Shown here one piece after another: positions 28,062-36,554 of a stretch of DNA of 64,000 bases. The stretch's first letter is position 1; every line of letters begins with the position of its first letter. Both the position numbers and the translations under genes were made by a program. Under the pieces are notes generated by a model that worked only from the letters and a program-made list of their open reading frames with translations, was not told where the DNA came from and did no database searches. This stretch comes from SG8-41 sp035649495. GTDB taxonomy: Bacteria > Pseudomonadota > Gammaproteobacteria > Burkholderiales > SG8-41. The stretch covers positions 11,581 to 75,580 of the forward strand of contig DASRJL010000211.1 of assembly GCA_035649495.1 (NCBI GenBank), in the 5' to 3' direction.

Positions 28062-28250
28062 ATGCCCAACGGCGACGCGCAGGGTTACAAGACCTACATG
28101 TGCCTTATCTGCGGTTTCGTCTACAGCGAAGCGGCGGGGCTGCCCGACGAAGGCATCGCGCCGGGAACCCGCTGGCAGGACATCCCGATGAACTGGACCT
28201 GCCCCGAGTGCGGCGCGCGCAAGGAAGACTTCGAGATGGTGGAGGTATGA
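28062..28250 (+). CDS. Rubredoxin
   Basis: Small cytosolic electron carrier with one iron bound by four cysteines. The 62-aa protein has CLIC (Cys14, Cys17) and CPEC (Cys47, Cys50), plus the conserved aromatic/loop residues YMCLICGFVYSEAAG, GIAPGTRWQDIP and WTCPECGARKEDF. The short N-terminal extension MPNGDAQGYKTY is common in betaproteobacteria. It is divergent from thiD and followed directly by a heptamer-repeat array and glyoxalase I. Its electron partner is not encoded nearby. Confidence 0.96.
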   Translation: MPNGDAQGYKTYMCLICGFVYSEAAGLPDEGIAPGTRWQDIPMNWTCPECGARKEDFEMVEV

Positions 28251-28345
28251 AGTTTTGAGTTTTGAGTGTTTAGTTTTGAGTTACCCTTAACACTCCATCG
28301 CGCCCACCGGCACTCAAAACTCAAAATTCAACACTCAACACTGGG
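28251..28345. repeat. Heptamer array, AGTTTTG type, rubredoxin-gloA gap
   Basis: Immediately after the rubredoxin TGA come five 7-base units of AGTTTTG type (28251-28285). A 25-base spacer and five units of the reverse-complement type (CACTCAA, AACTCAA, AATTCAA, CACTCAA, CACTGGG; 28311-28345) follow. The arms can pair into a long AT-rich hairpin. The last unit supplies the GGGAAG just before the gloA ATG. The same unit type recurs at 31668-31775. Confidence 0.8.
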
Positions 28346-28351
28346 AAGCGT

Positions 28352-28735
28352 ATGCGTATATTGCACACCATGCTCCGCGTCGGCGCGCTGCAGCGCTCGA
28401 TCGATTTCTACACCCAGGTGCTGGGTATGAAGCTCCTGCGCACCACCGACCGCCCGGAGCAGAAGTACACGCTCGCTTTTGTCGGCTACGACAGCGAGGA
28501 GCGCTCCGCGGTGCTCGAGCTCACCTACAACTACGGCGTCGACCGGTACGATATGGGAGGCGCCTACGGCCACGTTGCGATAGCCATCCCCGACGTGAAA
28601 GCCGCATGCGATCGCGTGCGCGCAGCGGGTGGCAAAGTGACGCGCGAGCCCGGCCCGGTAAAGGGCGGCACGTCCGTCATCGCTTTCGTCGAAGACCCCG
28701 ACGGCTACAAGATCGAGTTCATCCAGAGGGATTAG
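28352..28735 (+). CDS. gloA: Glyoxalase I (lactoylglutathione lyase)
   Basis: Isomerises the methylglyoxal-glutathione hemithioacetal to S-lactoylglutathione. The 127-aa product matches the nickel-type bacterial enzyme, with metal ligands at the canonical positions His5, Glu56, His74 and Glu122. Other family blocks are RSIDFYTQVLGMKLLR and FVEDPDGYKIEFI. It starts 6 bp after the heptamer array. It is convergent with the Bug receptor gene, and the stems CCGCAGC (28738-28744) and GCTGCGG (28757-28763) in the gap could end both transcripts. Confidence 0.97.
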   Translation: MRILHTMLRVGALQRSIDFYTQVLGMKLLRTTDRPEQKYTLAFVGYDSEERSAVLELTYNYGVDRYDMGGAYGHVAIAIPDVKAACDRVRAAGGKVTREPGPVKGGTSVIAFVEDPDGYKIEFIQRD

Positions 28736-28763
28736 GTCCGCAGCCGCCCTTTCGTCGCTGCGG

Positions 28764-29726
28764 CTACTCGATCTTGGCGCCCGACTGCTTCACGACGTCT
28801 TTCATCCTGTTGAACTCGGCCTTCAGGTGCCGGGTGAACTCCTCGGGCGTCTTGTAGGCGGGATCGAGCACCTGCGCCGAGAGCTTCGAGGCGACCTCGG
28901 GATCTTCCATCGCTTTCTTGATCTCGGCGCTCAAGCGGTCGATGATCGGCTTGGGCGTGCCCGCCGGAGTAAACGCGCCAAACCAAGATGTGAATTCGTA
29001 GCCCTTCACGGTTTCCGCGATCGTCGGGATGTTGGGAAACTGGGTGGTGCGCTTGTCCGAAGACACAGCGATGGGCCGCAGGCGTCCCGACTGGATGTGG
29101 GGATAAACCTCTGCTATTACCGTGAGCATTGCCTGCACCTCGCCGCCCACCAGCGCAACGACTGCGGGGGCGCCGCCCTTGAACGGGACATGGGTCATGT
29201 TGATTCCGGCCATGTTGGCGAAAACGCTCGTGGCAAGATGCTGGAAGGCGCCCATGCCGGCCGTGCAGTACAGGATCTGGCCGGGACGCGCTTTCGCCAG
29301 CGCGATGAACTCCTTCGTCGTCTTCACCGGCAGCGAAGGATGCACGGCGAGCATGCCCACTATTCGCGTCAACATCGCTATCCCGTCGAAGTCCTTCAGC
29401 TCGTAGGGCACCTTCTGGTAGAGGTGAAAGTTGTTGAGCATCGTCTGCGAATACACCATGAGCGTATAGCCGTCGGGGGGGCTCTTCGCCGCGATCGCGC
29501 CCCCGATCATCCCGGAGGCGCCGGCCCGGTTGTCGATCAGGAACTGCTGGTTCATCTGCTCGCCCACTTTCTGAAATATGATCCGCGACACGATATCGGT
29601 CCCGCCACCCGCGGGAAACACAACGATGACGCGCACCGGTTTCGTCGGGTATGCCTGCGACCATGCCGTGCCGCAGGCGAACACGATGAGACTCACGAAT
29701 GCGCCCAGCAACCGAATCGTACTCAT
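28764..29726 (-). CDS. Bug/TctC-family periplasmic solute receptor
   Basis: The 320-aa product has a signal peptide ending AWSQA and the Bug-family blocks YPTKPVRVIVVFPAGGGTD, the second ligand-loop region IDNRAGASGMIGG, SPPDGYTLMV, and WFGAFTPAGTPKPIIDRL. These receptors bind carboxylates or related small anions in the periplasm. Only a few work with TctAB transporters; most are orphans, as here, with no membrane partner nearby. The ligand cannot be read from the sequence. It is one of three such genes in the window. Confidence 0.92.
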   Translation of the reverse strand: MSTIRLLGAFVSLIVFACGTAWSQAYPTKPVRVIVVFPAGGGTDIVSRIIFQKVGEQMNQQFLIDNRAGASGMIGGAIAAKSPPDGYTLMVYSQTMLNNFHLYQKVPYELKDFDGIAMLTRIVGMLAVHPSLPVKTTKEFIALAKARPGQILYCTAGMGAFQHLATSVFANMAGINMTHVPFKGGAPAVVALVGGEVQAMLTVIAEVYPHIQSGRLRPIAVSSDKRTTQFPNIPTIAETVKGYEFTSWFGAFTPAGTPKPIIDRLSAEIKKAMEDPEVASKLSAQVLDPAYKTPEEFTRHLKAEFNRMKDVVKQSGAKIE

Positions 29727-29863
29727 GCCGTTCCTCCTCGCGGTAGGTTCCAGCGGCTTTGCGCGCTGTGACCGTTCACTTTACCGGATTGGCCGGGGAT
29801 CGGCTGCCCGGACACGGAAAGTGAGCGCGAGCGCGGGGAAGACGCCGCCAAACATTTAATTTT

Positions 29864-30646
29864 CTACGGGTTTTCCTGCCTGAGGCCTTCATCTGCCAGG
29901 CGGACGAAGTCCTCGACGCGCAGGTCCTGCGCGCGCAATCCCGGGTCTATGCCGAGCCGCTCGAAATCCGCGGGTCCGAACCGCCCCTTCAACGTGTTGC
30001 GCAGCGTCTTGCGGCGCTGGGAGAACGCTGCGGCCACGATGGCCGCGAAGTGCGTCTCGTCGCGCGCCGGGTGAGGCAGCGGGCGGAGCGGGATCATGCG
30101 CACGAGGGCTGACTCCACCTCCGGCGCGGGCCGGAAGGCGGCGGCCGGCACCTCGAGCACGCACTCCATGGCGAAGCGATACTGCAGCATCACCGAGAGC
30201 CGCCCGTAGTCGGAAGCGGAAGGCGCAGCGATCATGCGCTCCACCACTTCCTTTTGCAGCATGACGTGGATGTCGCGTATCGCCTGCGCGTGACCCGCGA
30301 GGTGAAAGAGCAGCGGCGTGGAAATGTTGTACGGGAGGTTGCCGACGATCCGGAGATCCTTCCCGAGCCCGCCGAAATCGAACGCCAGCGCATCGCCTTC
30401 ATGGATCGCGACGCGCGCAGCCAGCGGACTTTCCCGGAGCCGCGCGACGATATCGCGGTCGATCTCGATGACGTCGAGGCCGTGAACACGCTCGCAGAGC
30501 GGTTGCGTGAGTGCTCCGAGGCCCGGACCGATCTCGACCACGCGGTCTTCGCGCCGGGGGGCGATGGCGGCGACGAGGGCATCGACCACAGCCTCGTCGA
30601 TGAGAAAGTTCTGACCGAAGCGCTTGCGGGCGCGGTGCGGCTTCAC
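29864..30646 (-). CDS. rsmA: 16S rRNA dimethyladenosine transferase
   Basis: SAM-dependent enzyme (KsgA) that dimethylates the two adjacent adenines in helix 45 of 16S rRNA. The 260-aa product starts RARKRFGQNFLIDE and has the SAM motif VVEIGPGLGALTQPLCE. The catalytic NLPYNIST motif and the C-terminal helical domain (LGIDPGLRAQDLRVEDFVRLADE) follow. Its ATG overlaps the pdxA stop by 4 bp. It is the last gene of lptD-surA-pdxA-rsmA, an arrangement conserved across proteobacteria. Confidence 0.97.
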   Translation of the reverse strand: MKPHRARKRFGQNFLIDEAVVDALVAAIAPRREDRVVEIGPGLGALTQPLCERVHGLDVIEIDRDIVARLRESPLAARVAIHEGDALAFDFGGLGKDLRIVGNLPYNISTPLLFHLAGHAQAIRDIHVMLQKEVVERMIAAPSASDYGRLSVMLQYRFAMECVLEVPAAAFRPAPEVESALVRMIPLRPLPHPARDETHFAAIVAAAFSQRRKTLRNTLKGRFGPADFERLGIDPGLRAQDLRVEDFVRLADEGLRQENP

Positions 30647-31653
30647 GGCGCGGCGCGCCGCCTGCGGCGGCCGCCGGCGGCATGCGTCCCGCGGCGGCTC
30701 GCATGCGCCAGCGCAGCGGCGAGCCGGATCGCTTCCACCAGGCTGCCGGCGTGCGCGCGGCCGGTGCCGGCGAGATCGAGCGCCGTGCCGTGATCGACTG
30801 AGGTGCGGATGATCGGGAGCCCGAGCGTGACGTTGACCCCACCGCCGAAGGCCGCGTGCTTCAGGACCGGCAGCCCCTGATCGTGGTACATGGCGAGCAC
30901 GCAGTCATAGCGCTCGAGTTGCGCGGGAACGAATAGCGTGTCCGCGGGCAGCGGCCCGGCGAGCGCGTGGCCCTCGCGCCGCAGCTTATCGAGCACGGGA
31001 GCGATGACCTCGATCTCCTCGCGGCCCAGGTAGCCGGATTCGCCGGAATGAGGATTCAGGCCGGCGACCGCTACCCGCGGCCGGCGCAATCCAAAGCGTT
31101 CGGCGAGCTCGGAGAGCAGCACGCGCACCGTGCGTTCGAGTCCCGCGCGGGTGACCCGGCCGGAAACTTCCTTCAGCGCGACGTGGGTCGTGGCGAGCGC
31201 CACGCGCATGCCGCCGCCGACCAGCATCATCACGACGTGCCGCGCTCCGGTGCGCGCGGCGAGGTACTCGGTGTGCCCGGTAAACGCGATGCCGGCGTCG
31301 TTGATTGCGCCCTTGTGGACCGGCGCGGTCACCATCGCGGAGAAAGTGCCGTCGCGACAGCCGCGTGCGGCGACGTCGAGCGAGCGCAGCACCGCGGCGC
31401 TGTTGGCGGGGTTGAGCTTCCCGGCGATGGCGGGGACCGCCAGCGGAACGTGCCGTACCAGGAGCCGGCGTCCCCGCGCGGGTGCAGGGTCGTCGGCATC
31501 GAAATCGGCAACCGCCACGGCCCTGCGGAGCGTCCGCGCACGGCTGCGAATCAGATCACGGTCCGCCACGATCACGACGCGTGACGCGAGCACGCCTCCC
31601 GCCAGCGCCACGCACAAATCGGGGCCGATGCCGGCAGGCTCTCCCGCCGTCAC
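30643..31653 (-). CDS. pdxA: 4-hydroxythreonine-4-phosphate dehydrogenase
   Basis: Zinc- and NAD-dependent enzyme of pyridoxal phosphate synthesis. The motifs TAGEPAGIGPDL, GHTEYLAARTGARHVVMM, ALNPHSGE-type GLNPHSGESGYLG and MYHDQGLPVLKHAAFGGGVN carry the substrate and metal ligands. The first standard start codon is the GTG at 31651-31653, giving 336 aa. Most homologues, however, begin a few residues earlier (PPIAVTAGEPAG), and that sequence is present in frame with only an ATT available at 31666-31668, where a heptamer array begins. The N-terminus is therefore uncertain. Confidence 0.94.
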   Translation of the reverse strand: MTAGEPAGIGPDLCVALAGGVLASRVVIVADRDLIRSRARTLRRAVAVADFDADDPAPARGRRLLVRHVPLAVPAIAGKLNPANSAAVLRSLDVAARGCRDGTFSAMVTAPVHKGAINDAGIAFTGHTEYLAARTGARHVVMMLVGGGMRVALATTHVALKEVSGRVTRAGLERTVRVLLSELAERFGLRRPRVAVAGLNPHSGESGYLGREEIEVIAPVLDKLRREGHALAGPLPADTLFVPAQLERYDCVLAMYHDQGLPVLKHAAFGGGVNVTLGLPIIRTSVDHGTALDLAGTGRAHAGSLVEAIRLAAALAHASRRGTHAAGGRRRRRAAP

Positions 31654-31667
31654 TGCGATCGGCGGAA

Positions 31668-31775
31668 TGTTGAGTTTTGAGTTCTTGATGTTGAGTTATC
31701 GATGCTTGTTTGGTGGAACGGCGGCAGATTGCTCATTGAAACTAAACACTCAAAACTTAAAACTCAACACTCGGC
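31668..31775. repeat. Heptamer array, AGTTTTG type, pdxA-surA gap
   Basis: Left arm: units TGTTGAG, TTTTGAG, TTCTTGA, TGTTGAG (31668-31695). Right arm: ACTAAAC, ACTCAAA, ACTTAAA, ACTCAAC, ACTCGGC (31741-31775). About 45 bases lie between. The unit type is the same as in the array at 28251-28345. It fills the pdxA-surA gap and reaches the first codons of pdxA. Confidence 0.78.
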
Positions 31776-31783
31776 TTGGCGCG

Positions 31784-33115
31784 CTAGCGCTCTTCGAGCC
31801 GCAGTTCTATGTAAGCCCTGTCGCGCAGCTGCCGCACCCATTCCTGGTAGGACTCGTCGGACTTGCGCGCCCGCAGCGCCATGCGCGCGTTCAGGCGCTG
31901 GCGCTCCTTGGACATGTCCTCGTTGCGCCGCTCGAGGACCTGGATCAGGTGCCAGCCGAAGGGCGACTTCACCGGGTTGCTGACCTCCCCCAGCTTCAAG
32001 TCGTTCATCGCGCGCTCGAAATCGGGGACCGTATCACCCGGGGAGATCCACCCCAGGTCGCCGCCCTTGGAGGCGCTCGTGTCCTCGGAATGGGCGCGCG
32101 CGAGCTCGGCGAAATCGACTTTGTTGTCCAGCCGCTCCTTCAATCCCACCAGGCGGCGTCGCGCCTCGTCCTCGGAGACGAGCTCGTTGGTCTTGATCAG
32201 GATGTGACGCGTTCGGGTCTGGTTCACGATGACCGGAGCGCCACCGCTGCCGCGCCTCTCGTTCAGCCGCAGCAGGTGGAAGCCGTTCGCGCTGCGCAGG
32301 AGCTCGGTCACCTCGCCCGGCTGCAGTTTCTGCAGCGCATCCGTGAACAGCGTCGGCAGCCGGTTCGCGTCGCGCCAGCCCATGCTGCCGCCCTGCAAGG
32401 CGTCGGGCGCGTCGGAGAACGACGCGGCGACCTGGCGAAAATCGGTTCCCCCCTTGACCTGGGCGAGCGCCTGCTCGGCGCGGGCACGGCGGGTCTGGAT
32501 CTGCTCCGGGCTCGCGTTCTCCGGCACCGTCACCAGGATGTGGGAAAGGTTGTATTCGTCGCTGCCGCCCGACTGCGTCTGCTGGGTCTTGAGAAAATTG
32601 TCGATCTCGCCGTCGGTCACCACGATGCGGTTGTCCACCTCGCGCTCGCGCAGGCGCACCGTGACGATCTCGTTGCGGATGTCCTCGCGGAACTTGGCGT
32701 ACGGCACGCCGTCCTTTTCGAGGGTCTGCCGGAGCTGCGCGAGGCTCAGCATGTTCTCCTCGCCGATACGACCGATGGCCCGGTCGAGCTCCGCGTCGTC
32801 CACGCGCAATCCCGTTTCCTTGGCGAACTGCAACTGCACCCGGTCGGAAATGATGCGGTCGAGCAGCTGCTTCTCGAGCACGTCGTGCGGCGGGGACGGC
32901 GTGCCCTGTCGCCGCAACTGGGCGAAGGCGAGCTTCATCCGCTCGTCGAGATCGTTGCGCGTGATGACCTCGTCGTTCACGACCGCCACGATGCGGTCGA
33001 GCACGACCACCGGGCGCGGCTTCTGCGCCCGGGCCGGAGACGCGGCTGCGAGCGCCAGCGCCAGCGCCACCGACGAAACGGCTATGGAACGCGCAAACGG
33101 CAGGTAACGCGGCAT
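31784..33115 (-). CDS. surA: Periplasmic chaperone SurA (peptidyl-prolyl isomerase)
   Basis: Escorts outer-membrane proteins to the Bam complex. The 443-aa product has a signal peptide ending ASPARAQ and the SurA N-terminal chaperone domain (LDRIVAVVNDEVITRNDLDERM). Two parvulin domains follow: the first around YNLSHILVTVPENAS and the second around TRTRHILIKTNELVSEDEA...GGDLGWISPGDTVPDFE. A C-terminal chaperone helix ends the protein. It sits 21 bp after lptD, whose barrel is a known SurA client. Confidence 0.97.
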   Translation of the reverse strand: MPRYLPFARSIAVSSVALALALAAASPARAQKPRPVVVLDRIVAVVNDEVITRNDLDERMKLAFAQLRRQGTPSPPHDVLEKQLLDRIISDRVQLQFAKETGLRVDDAELDRAIGRIGEENMLSLAQLRQTLEKDGVPYAKFREDIRNEIVTVRLREREVDNRIVVTDGEIDNFLKTQQTQSGGSDEYNLSHILVTVPENASPEQIQTRRARAEQALAQVKGGTDFRQVAASFSDAPDALQGGSMGWRDANRLPTLFTDALQKLQPGEVTELLRSANGFHLLRLNERRGSGGAPVIVNQTRTRHILIKTNELVSEDEARRRLVGLKERLDNKVDFAELARAHSEDTSASKGGDLGWISPGDTVPDFERAMNDLKLGEVSNPVKSPFGWHLIQVLERRNEDMSKERQRLNARMALRARKSDESYQEWVRQLRDRAYIELRLEER

Positions 33116-33136
33116 GGCAGATGCAGAGGCGAAGCC

Positions 33137-35440
33137 CTATTGATACAGCGCGCCGCGCGATTCCTGGGGCGTGAGAGCGCGCGGATCCCTGACGAAGCCC
33201 CCGATGCTGCGGCGCAGCGTTTCCAGCGGATTAGAGCCCAGCCGGGACACTCCGTTCAACTCGAGCTGCACGAAGAACGTGGTCGTGGTCTGCGAGGTGG
33301 CGGTCACGAAGCGGTGGGCTACGACGCGCAGCTCCCAGCAGTCGCCATTGTATTCAATGCCCGCCAGCGTTTCGAGTGAAACCTTGTCGAGGAGCGAGTA
33401 ATTCCACCGCCCCAGCAACGTCCAGCCTCCGCGCACCGGCCACTGGAAGGAAAAGTCGGTCTGCCGGACCTGGTTGAGCGTTTCGCGATAGCTGGCGTTC
33501 ACCACCTTGCCCGGGGACGGCTGGTAGCGGGCGCCGGCGTTGAACTTCTGCAGCTGGGAAAAATCGGTGCTGTATTGGACGCCTGCATCCGCGAACCAGT
33601 TCCGCCACAGCGTACCGGAGAGCGCGGCGAGCAGATCGGAGCTGGAGCTGGTGCGCAGGGGCGTGCCGGGAAGGGCCACCTGCTGCGTGCTGAAGTAATA
33701 GCGCTGCGCCACGCCCGCCCGCAATATCTCGGAGCCGGTCGCGGCGTTCAGAAAGCGCGTGCTGACCCCCAGCGTGAGCTGGTTGGCGTCGTTGATGCGG
33801 TCCGATCCCGCAAACTGGTTCTCCGAATAGATGGTCGCGAAGTTGATGTCCTGCAGACCGGAATCGAAGTTCGGGATGCCGCTCTGGTCGCGAAACGGGA
33901 TGTAGACGTAGTACGCGCGGGGCTCGATCGTCTGGATCATCGCCATGTTTCCCAGCGTCGCCTGGCGCTCGAACACGACGCCGCTGTCGACGGTGAAGGT
34001 CGGCAACGTGCGGGTGCTGTCCCGGACGCCGGTGGCATTGGGATCGATGAAGTATTTTGTCAGGTGCATGCCTGCCTTCGGCGTCAAATAGGCGTAGGAG
34101 TTCTGCAGCGGGACGCTCAAGCTGGGGTACGCCAACAGACGGCTGCCGCTCACCAGCGTCGGATGCTGGAAGCCGACGTACTGCGCCTGCAGGTCGAAGT
34201 CGGTATTCAGCAGCTCGGGGCGCGCGGCCACCAGGGTGAGTTGCGGCACGCGGTTATAGGGCGGCGTGAGCGGCGCCGCCGGATCGGGCTGCAGCGTCTG
34301 CCAGTGCTGGGCGAAGGCGGTGAACGCATACGAGCCCGTGTTTCCGGCCCAGGTGCCGCCTTTCGCGAGCGTAACGTCGTTCGGCAGCAGAACCGTCGAG
34401 GTCACCGCGACCCGGGTCGCCAGGTCGGTGAAATAGGTGTCGTCGGAGACCCGGTTCAGGTTGACCAGGCCCACCCAGCCGTAGGGCAGGGTAGTGTGTT
34501 GATGCTTGACGAAATAGGCGTCGCGCTGCTTGTCGTTGAACTGGCGATCCTGGGGCAGTATCTCGACGTGGGCTTCGCCCTTGTAGTTGGGGTCGAGATA
34601 GCGGAACTCGGTGTTCAACTGCGCGCCACGCCGCGTTATCACGCGGGGCGCGATCGTGGCGTCGTAGTTCGGCGCGATGTTCCAGTAGTAGGGGACGGTC
34701 AGCTCGAACCCGCCCTTGGAGGTGCTGCCGTAATGCGGCGTGAGGAAACCGGACTTGCGCTCCTGGTGCAGGGAAAAGGAGAGATAGGGCGAGTAGAGTA
34801 TCGTCGCGCCCATGAACACGATGCTCGCGTCGTGCGCGATGCCGACGTTGCGGCCCTTGTCGATCTGCACCTCGCGCCCGCGGATGTACCAGTCGTCATC
34901 GCCCGGCCCGCAGGTCGTGTACTCGGCGCGCTCTGCACGATACTGCTTGGGCCCCTCGAACAGCAGCCGCTCGGCCGTGCCGCGCGCGCTGGTGGGCTCG
35001 AACGGCTTTTTCTGCGCGGTGGAGGGTTGGGCCTGCAGCTCCTTGTTCAGCGTGTAGGTCGCGTTGTCCATGAACCCGCGCTCGGTTTCCAGGTTGAACT
35101 GCAACCGGCTGCCTTCCATGACGTCGGCGCCCTGGTCGATGCGCACGTTGCCCCGGGCGTAGACCTCGTCGGTTGGCTTCTCGTGGCGCATCCAGTCGGC
35201 GAACACCGCGACCCCGCGCTTGCGCAGCCGCGCGTTGCCCTCCGCTTCGGTCTCCTGCTCGACGTGGCCGCGCAGAATATCGGCCTCCAGGAAAACCGGA
35301 AGCTTCTCGTCCCGGGCCGGCGGCGGCAGTAGCAGGAGCGTCGGCTGCGACTGGAGCCTGAGCCCTTCCTGGGCGCCCGCCATAGCCGGCAACGCGCACA
35401 GGACGGCGAGCGAGATGCTCTGTAGTTTCAGCTTGTGCAT
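33137..35440 (-). CDS. lptD: LPS-assembly outer-membrane protein LptD
   Basis: Beta-barrel protein that, plugged by LptE, inserts lipopolysaccharide into the outer leaflet. From ATG 35440 the product is 767 aa: signal peptide (MHKLKLQSISLAVLCALPAM), LptA-like beta-jellyroll (LEADILRGHVEQETEAEGNA...ADWMRHEKPTDEVYARG), then the barrel. Only two cysteines remain in the mature chain, in EYTTCGPGDDDW and NGDCWELRV. That allows one inter-domain disulfide instead of the two found in the E. coli protein. The frame is open far upstream, through amgK, but the signal peptide fixes the start. The amgK ATG lies only 24 bp away, divergent. Confidence 0.97.
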   Translation of the reverse strand: MHKLKLQSISLAVLCALPAMAGAQEGLRLQSQPTLLLLPPPARDEKLPVFLEADILRGHVEQETEAEGNARLRKRGVAVFADWMRHEKPTDEVYARGNVRIDQGADVMEGSRLQFNLETERGFMDNATYTLNKELQAQPSTAQKKPFEPTSARGTAERLLFEGPKQYRAERAEYTTCGPGDDDWYIRGREVQIDKGRNVGIAHDASIVFMGATILYSPYLSFSLHQERKSGFLTPHYGSTSKGGFELTVPYYWNIAPNYDATIAPRVITRRGAQLNTEFRYLDPNYKGEAHVEILPQDRQFNDKQRDAYFVKHQHTTLPYGWVGLVNLNRVSDDTYFTDLATRVAVTSTVLLPNDVTLAKGGTWAGNTGSYAFTAFAQHWQTLQPDPAAPLTPPYNRVPQLTLVAARPELLNTDFDLQAQYVGFQHPTLVSGSRLLAYPSLSVPLQNSYAYLTPKAGMHLTKYFIDPNATGVRDSTRTLPTFTVDSGVVFERQATLGNMAMIQTIEPRAYYVYIPFRDQSGIPNFDSGLQDINFATIYSENQFAGSDRINDANQLTLGVSTRFLNAATGSEILRAGVAQRYYFSTQQVALPGTPLRTSSSSDLLAALSGTLWRNWFADAGVQYSTDFSQLQKFNAGARYQPSPGKVVNASYRETLNQVRQTDFSFQWPVRGGWTLLGRWNYSLLDKVSLETLAGIEYNGDCWELRVVAHRFVTATSQTTTTFFVQLELNGVSRLGSNPLETLRRSIGGFVRDPRALTPQESRGALYQ

Positions 35441-35464
35441 CGGGGGGGGAATGGCGCGCGGCAG

Positions 35465-36529
35465 ATGGTAAAATCGCACAATTCGCACGAGCGCGCAATC
35501 GTCTTGGGAACCGTTGCCGATACCCGCCTCGACGAGCTTGCGAGCTGGCTCGCCGCGCATCTTCCCGCTCCATCGTTCTCGCTCGCGCCCGCATCGGCCG
35601 ACGCGAGCTTTCGCCGCTATTTTCGCGCGATGGGGGGCGGCCGCTCGTGGATCGCGATGGACGCGCCGCCCGGGCGCGAGGATTGCCGGGCGTTCGTGCG
35701 GGTGGCGGGGATGCTGCGCGCGGCGGGCGTCAACGCGCCCGAGGTCCTCGCGCAGGACCTCGGCCGCGGCTTCCTGCTGCTCACCGATTTCGGCGACACG
35801 ACCTACCTGTCGGCGCTCACCGAGGCGAGCGCGCCGCGGCTTTTCGCGGACGCGATCGACGCGCTGGTGCGCTGGCAGCTCGCGAGCCGGCCCGGGGAAC
35901 TGCCGCCCTACGATGAAGCGCTGCTGCGGCGCGAGTGCGGCCTGTTTCCCGAGTGGTACATCGAGCGCCACCTGGGCGTGGCGCTCGTCCCCGCCGAGCG
36001 CGACACGCTGGCGGAGATGGTGACGGCGATCGTCACCCGCAATCTCGCGCAGCCCGCGGTGTACGTGCATCGCGACTACATGCCGCGCAACCTGATGGTG
36101 ACCGATCCCAATCCCGGGGTGCTCGATTTCCAGGACGCGGTCTACGGTCCCGTTACCTACGACATCGCGTCGCTCATGCGCGACGCGTTCGTGAGCTGGG
36201 ACGAAGAGCGCGTGCTCGACTGGACGGTGCGCTACTGGGAAAAGGCGAAGCGCGCCGGCCTGCCGGTCGCCGCGGATTTCGGGTCGTTCTACGCGGATTT
36301 CGAGTGGATGGGACTGCAGCGCCACCTGAAGGTGCTGGGCATATTCGCCCGCATCCGCTACCGCGACGGGAAGAGCGCTTACCTCGAGGACGCGCCGCGT
36401 TTCCTGGCCTACGCGCGCGCCGTGTCCACGCGTTACCGCGAGCTATCGCCCCTCGCGCGTCTGCTCGACCGGTTGGAGGTCGCGGCGGGGAACGGGCCCC
36501 TAAGCTCCGCACCCCCAGGCGCACAATGA
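35465..36529 (+). CDS. amgK: N-acetylmuramate/N-acetylglucosamine kinase
   Basis: APH-fold sugar kinase that phosphorylates MurNAc and GlcNAc at the anomeric position in the recycling shortcut to UDP-MurNAc. Motifs: ASADASFRRYFR near the N-terminus, VYVHRDYMPRNLMV (catalytic loop) and GVLDFQDAVYGPVTYDIASL (metal-binding DFQ). Function follows from family and from murU next door. The start is uncertain: ATG 35465 gives 354 aa, but TGGTAAAAT at about 35466-35474 looks like an extended -10, so an in-frame TTG downstream may be the true start. The pair is divergent from lptD, as in pseudomonads. Confidence 0.93.
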   Translation: MVKSHNSHERAIVLGTVADTRLDELASWLAAHLPAPSFSLAPASADASFRRYFRAMGGGRSWIAMDAPPGREDCRAFVRVAGMLRAAGVNAPEVLAQDLGRGFLLLTDFGDTTYLSALTEASAPRLFADAIDALVRWQLASRPGELPPYDEALLRRECGLFPEWYIERHLGVALVPAERDTLAEMVTAIVTRNLAQPAVYVHRDYMPRNLMVTDPNPGVLDFQDAVYGPVTYDIASLMRDAFVSWDEERVLDWTVRYWEKAKRAGLPVAADFGSFYADFEWMGLQRHLKVLGIFARIRYRDGKSAYLEDAPRFLAYARAVSTRYRELSPLARLLDRLEVAAGNGPLSSAPPGAQ

Positions 36530-36554
36530 GTGAATTGATCGATCGGGTCATGAC

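Noticed and set aside
28251..28345. CRISPR array
   Set aside because: The repeats are 7 bases in direct contact with no spacers, and no cas genes are present.
33137..36325. 1062-codon LptD frame
   Set aside because: The upstream part is antisense to amgK. The signal peptide at 35440 defines the real start.
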